A stretch of 64,000 nt of DNA, from the NCBI GenBank assembly GCA_023055425.1, contig JALGPY010000004.1, positions 59,481,718 through 59,545,717 of the forward strand. Direction: 5' to 3'. A program made the position numbers and the translations under genes. Below are positions 45,255 through 56,809 of this stretch, in pieces. Positions within the stretch are counted from its first letter, which is position 1, and each line of letters starts with the position of its first letter. This DNA comes from Linanthus parryae. Its lineage: Eukaryota; Streptophyta; Magnoliopsida; Ericales; Polemoniaceae. The notes beneath the pieces were generated by a model, which worked only from the letters and a program-made list of their open reading frames with translations, searched no databases and was not told the DNA's origin.

Positions 45255-46687
45255 TGTTGGAATAGATGCCCTAGAGGCAATCGTAGATTTAGTATGAACA
45301 ATGTTTTGGCTAGAATATTCATTTATTATTTATGGTGATATTTAATATAATGAAGTCCTTAGATAAAATGTGTTATTTATCTTAAATATCCCTAGTCCAT
45401 TATATTGATTAATAGGAAAATCAAATATAGACTAGTATGTGGATAGATTGATATGGAGATATCAAGTCTAAACACATGGGTATGCATTAGGAGTAATGGC
45501 ATACTGGATTGACCCACGACGAAAAGGATACATTAGATTATGTGAAGTCACAATCGCTTTTCGTAGTGCTAATATTATTGCAATCCTTGGACTTGAAGTC
45601 ACTAGATACTCTAGTTGTGAAATATTGCGCTTTGATGTTATCAAACGTTACACCATAACTGGTTAATCATAAAGGTGGCTATCGGGCGTGATAGGAAGCA
45701 AGCTTAGAGATCGTAGTGATGTAGATAGGATTTGTCCCTCCCACATAATGGGGGTAAATATCCACGACCACTCGAGTGATGAGGCTTATTGAATGTCTGG
45801 CCAGACTCAGATAAATTAATATAGAGATATTAATGTTATCTGCAAGTATAAGCATATTCCCAGGATCGAGGAACTATGGATTGGATATACGAGTGTGACT
45901 ATTTATGTCTCGTGTCCAATCCGGATATGGAGACAAAGGGATAATGCAATATGACATATTGGGCACAAAGGTTTGTCGCGATCACTGACAATTTCTATGG
46001 GTTGGGTGGCATGGATGTGTTGCTAGACACCGCTCCGTGTTAGTAATAGTTACTACCAACTATATAGAAACCTATGGGGTCACACGTCAAATAGAGTAGA
46101 GCTAGATTTGGGATTAATTAATATAGATTAATTAATAGAAGGATCATTGTGCAACACCTTGCAAACTTAGTAGGACTAATTTGCAAGGAAGGGAATTGTT
46201 CTAGTCCTACTAGAACAAGAAAACTCTAATATGGAAACAACAAGGAGTTGTTGGAGTGTATATATAAGAGGCTCTAGCATCCTTCCTCCTCATATAAGAT
46301 TGTTATTAGACATAACATAAGGAGTGGGAGAGAGCAAAAGAGAGAGCAAGACAAGAGCTAGGCCGAAACCTAGCCCCGTCCGCCCCCTCTACCCGACGGC
46401 ACAAGGAGGGCCGAACCTCCTTGGTTCCTTTTGTTGCTTTGATCTTCTTCCCTCTTCCTCCGGGTTCAAGCTAGCACTTGTTTGAAGGAAGAATCTAGAT
46501 CTCACCTCTAGACGTGGATCAACCATAGAGACGAGGACATCATTCTTCGTGTGATCTCACAAATCAAAAGGTACACATCTTCTATGACCCTAATAATGTT
46601 ATGATATCTCTTCCTGTGATCCTTGGTGGGCTTTGAGTAGGATTAAGTTTTGTTATTCCGCTGCGTTACCTACGTCAAAACCCAACA
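45255..46687 (+). repeat. Copia E, 5' LTR (also 3' LTR of the truncated unit)
   Basis: TGTTGGAATAG..AAAACCCAACA, 1433 bp. It has the polypurine tract TTCAAGTGGGAGAC on its left and a primer site on its right, so it is shared between two tandem units. A TATATATAAGAGG box at about 46259-46271 is a likely promoter; GAGAGCAAAAGAGAGAGC follows. Confidence 0.93.
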
Positions 46688-46688
46688 G

Positions 46689-46700
46689 TGGTATCAGAGC
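46689..46700 (+). other. Primer-binding site of E (initiator tRNA-Met)
   Basis: TGGTATCAGAGC, the standard Ty1/copia primer site complementary to initiator tRNA-Met, one base after the LTR. Confidence 0.9.
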
Positions 46701-48283
46701 CACAGGTCGTAGAACATAACATGATATTATGTGTTTACGTTTTCAGTTCATACACCGTATTATTGTTTATTACGCGAAAACTGAAAAGTTGGCATAGTAG
46801 ATGCAATATTTAATTTGATTCAATTAAACAAGACCCAATTTTAACATTGGATGTTAGAATTGGTGAGTTTAATCACATAGGATGTGAATAATTGGGTTCT
46901 TGAAAAATTAGGGTTCATGGGCACATGATTGAAAAGGGGTTTTCAATTATGGAACAAAGTTATGGAAATAAATCCATAAGGAAACAACCTTGCTTGGGCA
47001 ACAAGGAAGAGGGAAGGAGACTAGGGCCGAAACCCTAGCCGCCCGCCCTTCCCTTGCGCGCCAAGCAAGGCCGCGAGCCTCTAGGCGTGCGGCGGTCCTA
47101 GGATTCGGCCCACTTGTTGGCTTGGGCCCTTTGGACCGTTGTAAAACCCTAGTTACCCAATTTCATTAAAATTAAACAAGCGCGTTAAAATTGGTTTTAA
47201 CTGTATTATGTGCTCTATTGCATGGTGGATGGATATGGCCTAGGATTGTGGATGATTATTGTTTTTTGGTTTGGTTTACGGCCTGCGAGCTAATCAAATT
47301 AATGTAATAATTAATTAAGTTTTACGGCCTGCGAGTCGTATTTTTCTCCTCAACATGTGAGGCTTTTTTTATTTATCCTAGATGTTAGGCTAGAATTAGA
47401 AATATTTAGATGATAGCCAAGAACGTGGAGAAGAAGACCGGAGAACCAAAGGAGCCAAAAGACATCCCTAGACCCGCAGCTATGGTGGAGCACATGGAGA
47501 TGAGCTCGGCACTTTAGGGCAATTAGATATTATCATTGGCTTGATAATATCATTAGTCGAGGGGCCATATCCATGCCACGTTTTTTTGTTTTGTGGATGT
47601 TTATTATTTATGCCTTGTTATTTATTTTGTGTGTATGACGCTACTAGCAAAACGATCACAAGATAATAATAAACAAGGTTGGTCTTTTATTGTGGATGGC
47701 CCAATCTAAATAAATAGACCATGTTGATAAGATCAACCAAACAACTTAAAAGAAATCCCTCAAATAAATATTGTGTTTTGCTTTCTCTTGCCAAAACACC
47801 CTTCATGATCATGGCCTATTAAAATTCAGGCTTGCCAAAGCAAGGCGATTTTAATTTTTAATGATGTGTTGCGGACGACGCAAGCTAGTAATGCGTGTAT
47901 GTTTAAAAAAGAGGTTGGACGCAACTAGGCAAGAGTCAATTGGATTGATGAGCTTAGAGGCATGACAATTAGGAGTTATCCATTGGATAAAGAATAAAAG
48001 GAATTTATTCACCTAATTGGACCAAGAGTTGCATGGGATGCAATTGGAATGGTTCCTACCTAAATAACAAATTCTTGGGTGACTTGCCAAAGCAAGCTCA
48101 AGAAGAAGTGAAAAAGGGATCTTGGACCCACTAGAAAGTATAAAGATATTTTCCGCTTTAATAGTGAGGGCTATTAATCCGAAAAAAATAGTGGGAGCTA
48201 TATTTAATGATCTAGCCATTGTTAAATATAGCCAAATTGTTCAAAATAATAAAATGCATATTTCTCGTTTTGTAGAATTCCAA
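46701..48283 (+). other. Untranslated leader of E
   Basis: About 1.6 kb before the first gag ATG. It has two copies of TTTACGGCCTGCGAG (about 47276 and 47321) in an otherwise unstructured leader. The same leader, reversed, is seen in A at 21161-22169 and 62218-62749. Confidence 0.8.
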
Positions 48284-51200
48284 ATGGCTAAAAACAACGC
48301 AACGAGATCATCCCTACGATCTGTCCTTGAGAAGGATAAATTGTCTGGAACAAATTTCCTTGACTGGTACAGAAACTTGAGGATTGTCCTCAAGCAAGAA
48401 AAGAAGTTGTACGTCTTGGACACTCAGATTCCAGACCCACCACAAGATGAGTCTCTACTAGCGGAAGTAAGGGCACGTCAGAAACATATTGATGATTCTA
48501 ATGACGTGACTTGCCTCATGCTTTGCACCATGACTGGTGAGCTTCAGAAGCAACACGAGAACATGGAAGCCTATGATATGATCAGACACTTGAAACAATT
48601 GTTTCAGGAACAGGCAAGGCATGAGCGCTATGAGGTGTCTAAAGCATTGTTCAAAAGCAGTCTTGCAGAGGGGAATCCAGTAGGCCCTCATGTACTCCGA
48701 ATGATCGGGTACATAGAGAACCTTGAGAGACTGGGGTTCCCACTCGGGCAGGACTTGGCGACTGATCTCGTCTTGCAATCGTTGCCTGACAGTTGTAATC
48801 AGTTCATTATGAACTATAATATGAATGAGATCAACAAGTCTTTGCCAGACCTATTGAACATGCTAAAGACAGCTGAGCAGAGCATCAATAAAGGCAAGGG
48901 CAAAGCCATAATGATGGTACACAAGAAGAAGGGCAAGTCAGTTGCATCTACTTCAAAAGGAAAATGCAAGAAAGTTGCGAAATCCAAGGAAGCCCTAAAG
49001 CCTAGTGGAGGCGTGGCTAAAGGTGAATGTCACTACTGCAGCCAGCCGGGTCACTGGAGAAAGAACTGCCCTAAATATCTGGAGGATAAAAGGCTTGGAA
49101 TAGTGATTCCACCACCACCAGGTATTTATGTTATATACGTCAATCTCTCTATTTCATCATCCTGGGTATTGGATACCGGATGTGGTTCTCACATTTGTCG
49201 TAATGTGAATGATTTGAAAAGAAGTAGAAGATTGCGAAAAGGGGAGATAGACTTGCGCGTCGGGAATGGAGCAAAGGTTGCTGCATTGGCTGTAGGCATT
49301 TATGAGCTATCTTTGCCTTCTGGACTTATTTTAGAATTAGACAATTGCTTTTATGTGCTTGCTATGAGCAGAAACATTATTTCCGTTTCTTGTTTGGACG
49401 AGAAAGGTTTTTCTATTTAAATAAAGGACAAGTGTTGCTCCATTTATTTTGATAGTATGCACTATTGTAGTGCGCATTTGTCTAATGGATTGTATATCCT
49501 TGATCTAAATAATCCAATCTATAACATAAATACTAAAAGGATTAAAAATAATGATTTAAATCCTACATATCTATGGCACTGTCGTTTAGGCCATATAAAT
49601 GAGAAACGCATATCTAGACTCCATAAGGATGGACTTCTAGACACATTTGATTTGGAATAATATGAGACATGTGAACCTTGTTTATTAGGAAAAATGACAA
49701 AGTCCCCTTTCAATAAGAAAGGCGAGCGGACTAGTGAGTTATTGGCACTCATACATACTGATGTATGCGGACCATTCCCCACGCCTGCCAGAGGTGGTTA
49801 TACCTACTTCATCACATTTACTTATGATTTCAGTAGATATGGATTTGTATACCTTATGAAGGCCAAATCCGAATCCTTTGAATTTTTCAAGGAATTCAAG
49901 AATGAAGTAGAGAAGCAACTTGGCAAGAGTATTAAAGCTCTACGATCGGATCGTGGAGGAGAATACTTAAGCCAAGAGTTTGATGAGTATCTTAGAGAGT
50001 GTGGGATAGTATCCCAGCTCACTCCACCCGGAACACCACAATGGAATGGTGTATCTGAGAGGAGGAATCGCACTCTATTAGATATGGTGCGATCTATGAT
50101 GTCTCAAACAGATCTTCCGATATCCTTTTGGGGACATGCTCTAATGACGGCAGCTTTTACCATTAACCGTGTTCCATCCAAATCAGTCATGAAGACGCCA
50201 TATGAGATATGGACTGGGAAGCGTCCCATAGTATCGTTTATGAAGATTTGGGGCTGCGACGTCTATGTAAAGCGTTTACAAACAGACAAGCTCGGGCCTA
50301 AAGCGGATAAGTGTAACTTTGTGGGATATCCTAAGGAGACTAAAGGATATTACTTCTATAACCCTACCGAGAACAAAGTGTTCGTTGCTCGGACCGGCGT
50401 GTTTCTTGAAAGAGAATTAGTCTCTAAAGAAGCAAGTGGGAGGGTTGTAGAACTTGAAGAAATTCATGAACCACAAACCACTGAACCAATAATGGAACAT
50501 GAACAGGAACCACAACAAGTTGTGGAAGAACCTGTTCAGGTAACACAGGAACTCCGTAGATCAGGAAGAGTGCGTCATGAGCCAGAGAGGTAAGGACTTC
50601 TCGTGACTGAGCCCGATGACGTACCACTCATGGAAGATGAGCCTGCAACCTATGGAGAAGCCATGAGTGGCCCAGACTCTAAGAAGTGGCTAGAAGCCAT
50701 GAGATCCGAAATGGATTCCATGTACACCAACAAAGTATGGACTTTGGTGGAACCACCCGAAGGGGATCGACCCATAGGGTGCAAGTGGGTCTTCAAGAAG
50801 AAGACCGACATGGATGGCAAAGTAGTTGCCTATAAGGGCCGATTGGTGGCCAAAGGTTATAGACAAATTCATGGTATTGACTATGATGAGACCTTTTCAC
50901 CGGTCGCCATGACTAAATCCATTCGAATCTTACTTGCTATTGCAGCATACTACGACTATGAAATTTGGCAAATGGATGTCAAGACAGCGTTCCTTTATGG
51001 GAACCTCCTTGAGGATGTGTACATGACACAACCAGAGGGTTTTGAGGATCCAGAGAATGCCAATAAAGTCTGTAAGCTGCAAAGGTCCATTTATGGATTA
51101 AAGCAGGCTTCTAGGAGATGGAATCGACGTTTTGATGACGCGGTCAAAGAGTTTGGGTTCATCAAGAACGAAGATGAGTCTTGTGTTTACAAGAAGGTTA

Positions 51201-52219
51201 GTGGGAGCTCTATATTATTTCTGGTCTTGTATGTGGATGACATACTAATCATTGGCAATGATATTCCTACTCTGCAATCTGTTAAAGATTGGCTAGGAAA
51301 GTGCTTTGCGATGAAAGACTTAGGAGATGCAGCCTATATACTTGGTATAAAGATCTATAGAGATAGATCTAAAAGGTTGCTTGGCCTAAGTCAGAGTACA
51401 TATATTGACAAGGTGTTGAAGAGGTTCAACATGCAAGATTCCAAGAAGGGATTCTTGCCCATGTCACATGGAGTCACTCTTTCCAAGAATGACTGTCCCT
51501 CCAATGAGATGGAGAAGGACCGCATGAGCAGGATACCCTATGCTTCGGCCATAGGATCCATCATGTACGCCATGCTATGTACCAGACCAGACGTATCATA
51601 CGCGTTGAGTATGGTGAGCAGATACCAGTCCAATCCAGGTGAGAGTCACTGGATTGCTGTCAAGAACATCCTAAAGTACTTTAGAAGAACTAAGGATGTA
51701 TTCTTTATATTTGGAGGTATGGAAGAGCTAAGTGTAAAGGGTTACACTGAAGCAAGCTTCCAAACCGACAAGGATGATTACAGATCGCAGTCTGGATACA
51801 TGTTTTGCCTAAATGGAGGAGCTGTAAGCTGGAAGAGTTCCAAGCAAGGAACAGTTGCTGATTCTACAACTGAAGCTGAGTACATTGCTGCTGCGGAAGC
51901 GGCAAAAGAGGCAGTATGGATAAAGAAGTTTATCGCTGAGCTCGGTTTGGTCCCTAGCATAGTGGATCCCATAGAGTTGTACTGTGACAACTCAGGGGCA
52001 ATCGCACAGGCGAAGGAACCAAGATCGCACCAAAAGTCAAAGCATGTACTTAGGAGATTCCATCTTATTCGTGATATGATCGATCGAGGAGATGTGAAGA
52101 TGTGCAAGATTCCAACAGATGACAACGTGTCAGATCCGCTCACGAAACCTCTTGCGCAGCGAAAGCATGAAGGGCACGCCAGATCTATAGGCATACGAGA
52201 TGTGCCAGATTGGCTCTAG
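48284..52219 (+). pseudogene. Copia E gag-pol, one frame with three stop codons
   Basis: A single frame of 1,311 codons with no frameshift, interrupted only by TAA at 49418-49420 (codon 379), 49658-49660 (459) and 50591-50593 (770). Gag is residues 1-280 with the zinc knuckle CHYCSQPGHWRKNC (about 249-262). Protease has WVLDTGCGSH (Asp about 297), integrase has the HCRLGH..CEPC zinc motif and a DDE core (IHTDVCGP; LRSDRGGEY with its E), RT has YVDDILIIGND (983-986), and RNase H is next. At residue 1156 the usual catalytic Asp of GYTDAS is Glu (GYTEAS); F and A keep Asp. The start Met (MAKNNATRSS) matches the family. Nearly intact but unable to make full-length product without readthrough. Confidence 0.92.
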
Positions 52220-52233
52220 TTCAAGTGGGAGAC

Positions 52234-53665
52234 TGATGGAATAGATGCCCTAGAGGCAATCGTAGATTTAGTATGAACAATGTTTTGTCTAGAATATTCA
52301 TTTATTATTTATGGTGATATTTAATATAACGAAGTCCTTAGATAAAATGTGTTATTTATCTTAAATATCCCTAGTCCATTATATTGATTAATAGGACAAC
52401 AAATATAGACTAGTATGTGGATAGATTGATATGGAGATATCAAGTCTAAACACATGGGTATGCATTAGGAGTAATGGCATACTGGATTGACCCACGAAGA
52501 AAAGGATACATTAGATTATGTGAAGTCACAATCGCTTTTCGTAGTGCTAATATTATTGCAATCCTTGGACTTGAAGTCACTAGATACTCTAGTTGTCAAA
52601 TATTGCGCTTTGATGTTATCAAACGTTACACCGTAACTGGGTAATCATAAAGGTGGCTATCGTGCGTGATAGGAAGCAAGCTTAGAGATCGTAGTGATGT
52701 AGATAGGATTTGTCCCTCCCACATAATGGGGGTAAATATCCACGACCACTCGAGGGATGAGGCTTATTGAATGTCTGGCCAGACTCAGATAAATTAATAT
52801 AGAGATATTAAAGTTACCTGCAAGTATAAGCATATTCCCAGGATCGAGGAACTATGGATTGGATATACGAGTGTGACTATTTATGTCTCGTATCCAATCC
52901 GGATATGGAGACAAAGGGATAATGCAATATGACATATTGGGCACAAAGGTTTGTCGGCATCACTGACAATTTCTATGGGTTGGGTGGCATGGATGTGTTG
53001 CTAGACACCGCTCCGTGTTAGTAATAGTTACTACCTACTATATAGAAACCTATGGGGTCACACGTCAAATAGAGTAGAGCTAGATTTGGGATTAATTAAT
53101 ATAGATTAATTAATAGAAGGATCATTGTGCAACACCTTGCAAACATAGTAGGACTAATTTGCAAGGAAGGGAATAGTTCTAGTCCTACTAGAACAAGAAA
53201 ACTCTAACATGGAAACAACAAGGAGTTGTTGGAGTATATATATAAGAGGCTCTAGCTTCCTTCCTCCTCATATAAGATTGTTATTAGACATAACATAAGG
53301 AGTGGGAGAGAGCAAAAGAGAGAGCAAGACAAGAGCTAGGCCGAAACCTAGCCCCGTCCGCCCCCTCTACCCGACGGCACAAGGAGGGCCGAACCTCCTT
53401 GGTTCCTTTTGTTGCTTTGATCTTCTTCCCTCTTCCTCCGGGTTCAAGCTAGCACTTGTTTGAAGGAAGAATCTAGATCTCACCTCTAGACGTGGATCAA
53501 CCATAGAGACGAGGACATCATTCTTCGTGTGATCTCACAAATCAAAAGGTACACATCTTCTATGACCCTAATCATGTTATGATATCTCTTCCTGTGATCC
53601 TTGGTGGGCTTTGAGTAGAATTAAATTTTGTTATTCCGCTGCGTTACCTACGTCAAAACCCAACA
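52234..53665 (+). repeat. Copia E, 3' LTR
   Basis: 1432 bp, almost identical to 45255-46687; starts TGATGGAATAG (one base changed from TGTTGG) after the tract TTCAAGTGGGAGAC and ends AAAACCCAACA. The few differences from the 5' LTR indicate a recent insertion. Confidence 0.93.
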
Positions 53666-53760
53666 ATGTGGTGGGATGAAAGCTAGTTGATTTTGTGGAT
53701 TGGACATGATGTGAAAGTTGGGATTTGCTCGGGACGAGCAAAATGTAGTGTGGGGGTAGC
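53666..53760 (+). other. Last part of D unit 2 interior
   Basis: ATGTGGTGGGATGAAAG to GTGTGGGGGTAGC, equal to 40124-40218 of unit 1, with the inverted repeat at 53727-53739. It shows that E sits inside D. Confidence 0.85.
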
Positions 53761-55365
53761 TGATAACTCCGTTTTCGGAGTTATTTTATTGCTTATTTTG
53801 CTACATTTTGTGGCCTCATAATGGAGAATGTTTCGTCTTTTTCGAGTAAATTATGTGTTTATTTGAGAAAATGAGTTCGTATGCTAAAATGTGAAGTCTG
53901 GGCATTTCTTGCATCGTTTTACGCGCTATTTATCTTATTTTGTCACATTTGATCTTCGCGGGGTGTTCGTGTTGTGATTTTCAGGGCCGGATCAAGCGAG
54001 GAGCAAGTGGATAGAGGAAACGAACTTCGGAAGTAAGGCGAGCTCGAGATTCGGGAAGGAAAGCGAGAGTTGATGGATCAAGTGTTAGAGAGGCTCAAGA
54101 GAAGATGATACGAGTGTTGAGGGATGAGGAGAGCTCAAAATGGAGGATTTAATGAAGAAACGATGCCCGGGAAGTGATTCGGAAGCAAGAGGAACAAGTG
54201 GGAAGAAGATGGAAAAATTTGATGAAGTAACTAGGTCGCACGACCTAATAGTAGGACGCAGGACCTAGTCGGAGATTTCAGCAAGTTTAAGTAGGTCACA
54301 CGACCTACTATACAGATCGCACGACCTGTTCTGGGCAGCACAGGAGGTCGCACGACCTACTTAACTAGGTCACACGACCTCGTTCGGGCAGAATTTTTTT
54401 TGTAACTTTTTGGGGTTGCTTTGTAATTACTCCTAACTTGCTCTAAACATTGGGAGAACGTATTAGACTTAGTTAGGGCATGTTTTTGGGGATTACCACG
54501 TACTCTATCACGTTGAAGAGAGCTTGGAGCTTAGGAGACGATCAAGGAATCTTGGAATCATTCGTTTCACTTCTAAAACTCCGTTTCCTCTCTAGTTTTG
54601 TTATTTGATCACGAAACTTGTACGTGAATCATGTTTTTGAGTAGCTAAACACTTTTCTCTGGGTATCTCGTAGGGAGCTAGGGTTTGATCACGATATTTG
54701 TGATTTATGGATTTGATTTCATGCTATTATGCTTAATTGATGAACTTTTTATCTAGCTATGTGTATTTTATGTGTTTAATTCATCTTTGCTATCAATAGA
54801 CGTGTTGATAGGATTGAGATAGGTTATGAATGTTAGAGACATCGATATTCATTGCCCGGAAAATTGAAATACACACTATCCGTATCTAGGGTTGAGAAAT
54901 CTTGCTAGTTAGCTAAGAACGAAGAGTAGATTAATGATCTTAATGCATACTTGAACTTGTTTAGGCTAGAGACATAGGCTTTGCTAGTTTAAGTATTGGT
55001 GTTGGTTGAGACATATTCAACACATTCATGCTCGTTTAGCTAGAATAATAAATCATCGTGTTAACAAAACATAAATCCGAATTCGCGAGAAATACCTAGT
55101 GACCCGTAGAGATATCCTGATTTTGTCAACTTATTGAAAAACTCCTAAAAATCAATCTTTATTAATCGTGAATTAATTCATCGAATTAATTGGGATAATT
55201 GTCCTTTTTCAAGTTTAGTAGAATTTAGGAAAAAAAACAACGCGCTTAGCCCACATAAATTTAATCATACTAATTAGTTCACGACAAGTCCTTTGGGTTC
55301 GATAAACCCGGATTTCCGGATATTACTACACACGACGACCATACACTTGTGGTTAGATTGTGTCA
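53761..55365 (+). repeat. Element D, third LTR
   Basis: TGATAACTCC..TTGTGTCA, 1605 bp, with palindromes at about 54227-54383; followed at once by the duplication AGACT and by Gypsy C gag. Confidence 0.92.
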
Positions 55366-55370
55366 AGACT
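55366..55370. repeat. Target-site duplication (right) of element D
   Basis: AGACT, exact match to 34758-34762. Confidence 0.9.
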
Positions 55371-56636
55371 CCAACCTAGCTAATGCATCTCTCAACTCTT
55401 GGTTAGTTTGGTTTTGGGAAGCCATAAATTGCTCAAAGGTCTCTTCTATACTCCTTTTGTTAGGAGGAACATAAGTGGAGCTTGAGGGGTTTACTTGTGT
55501 ATCTTGGCCTTGTCTCCATGAAAAATTTGGGTGATTCCTCCAGTTCGAGTTCTATGTCTCCGAGTAGGGTGATTTATTATAGGACTTCCTATAATTGTTA
55601 GAATTTAACATATTCACTTGCTCACCTATGAGCTCTTGGGCTCTTAGAAAATCAAGACATTTACTCAACTCATGAGAGTTATCACTACAAAATGAGAACA
55701 ATTCCTCAATCTTAGCCTTTAGTTGATACATGGTACCTTGAGGCTTAGAGTTAGCATTCTTAGAAGGCTCATTAATTTCCCAAGATTGGACTTTCTCACA
55801 AATTTCATCTAGACAATCCCAACCCTCATCTTCACCTTTTGTGAAAAAATCTCCCCCACTCATGGATTCAATTGTGTGCTTTTGGTCACATGGCAAACCA
55901 TCATAAAAGGATCTAATTAATCTCCATGTCTCAAATCCATGGTGAGGGCAAGCAATGAGGAGATCCTTGAAGCGTTCCCAATCTTGGGGAAGTGGCTCTC
56001 CCTCCTTAGCACAAAAAGTAACAATTTGCCTTTTTATGGCATTTTTTTGTAAGTAGGGAAAAAATTCTCAAGAAACTCTTTCTCTAACTCTTACCATGTG
56101 CCTATGGTCCTAGGTCTCAAGGAGTGAAGCCATGCCTTGGCTTTGTCCATTAAGGAGAAAGGAAACAAACTAAGCCTTGTAGTGTTACTAGAGACACCAT
56201 TGCAATTAACCATTGAGGCAATATCATTGAAATCCTTAAGATGAGAGTAAGCACTCTCGGACTCTAGGCCATGAAACTTGGGAATAAGTTGAATTGTGCC
56301 CGGTTTGACATCAAAGTTTCTTTCATTTAATGGAAACACAAAGCAAGATGGTAAACTTTGTCGAGATGGATGCATCAAATCTCTAAGTGAACGAAATGGC
56401 ATCATCTCATTGTTGCTACTATGCCCATCCTCTCTATCCATGATTTCAAAGCTATTAAGAGAGCTAGAATCGTTGGATTGGGCTATATTACTACTACCAC
56501 TAGTAGAAGTATTTTCACTAAAAGGATTTCTACCCTCTTCTTCAAGTAAAATACGATGCAATCTATGAGCACTATCACGTTGCCACACACTCATGCAACC
56601 CAAGCTCAAAAAAAGTTCAAGAGGGTTGCCTGACAC
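55371..56636 (-). pseudogene. Gypsy C gag (outer part)
   Basis: The minus strand begins MSGNPLELFLSLG at 56636 and contains the Retrotrans_gag core (PKFHGLESESAYSHLKDF; FPFSLMDKAKAWLHSLRP). It stops near 56091, with remnants of the LEKEFLENFFP motif after it. The frame at 55896-55552 (TIESMSGGDFFTKGEDEG; CSDNSHELSKC) continues gag. Beyond 55552 the text (WRQGQDTQVNPSSSTYVPPN) runs to the D insertion and joins 34757. Stops and shifts disable it. Confidence 0.82.
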
Positions 56637-56809
56637 AAGCTAGGAGTATGTTTTCGTGATTTTTTTACTTTTCTCTTTTTTTGTTCCAAGGTTCAAAAAT
56701 GAACCCGGAATTTTCTTCAAGTGTATTTAAAAATTAAAAACAAGCAAAACAAGAAAGTAACTAAAGAGTGAGTCTCTTAGCACCAATCCCCGGCACGGCG
56801 CCAAAAACT
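56637..56809 (-). other. Leader of Gypsy C with tRNA-Asp primer site
   Basis: Short leader. CCCCGGCACGGCGCCA at 56788-56803 is the tRNA-Asp 3' end with one base missing, placing the primer site on the minus strand six bases from the LTR. Confidence 0.78.

Noticed and set aside
47041..47110. GC-rich patches in copia leaders as a host gene fragment
   Set aside because: The same patches occur in the leader of A (around 62380-62550), so they belong to the element family.
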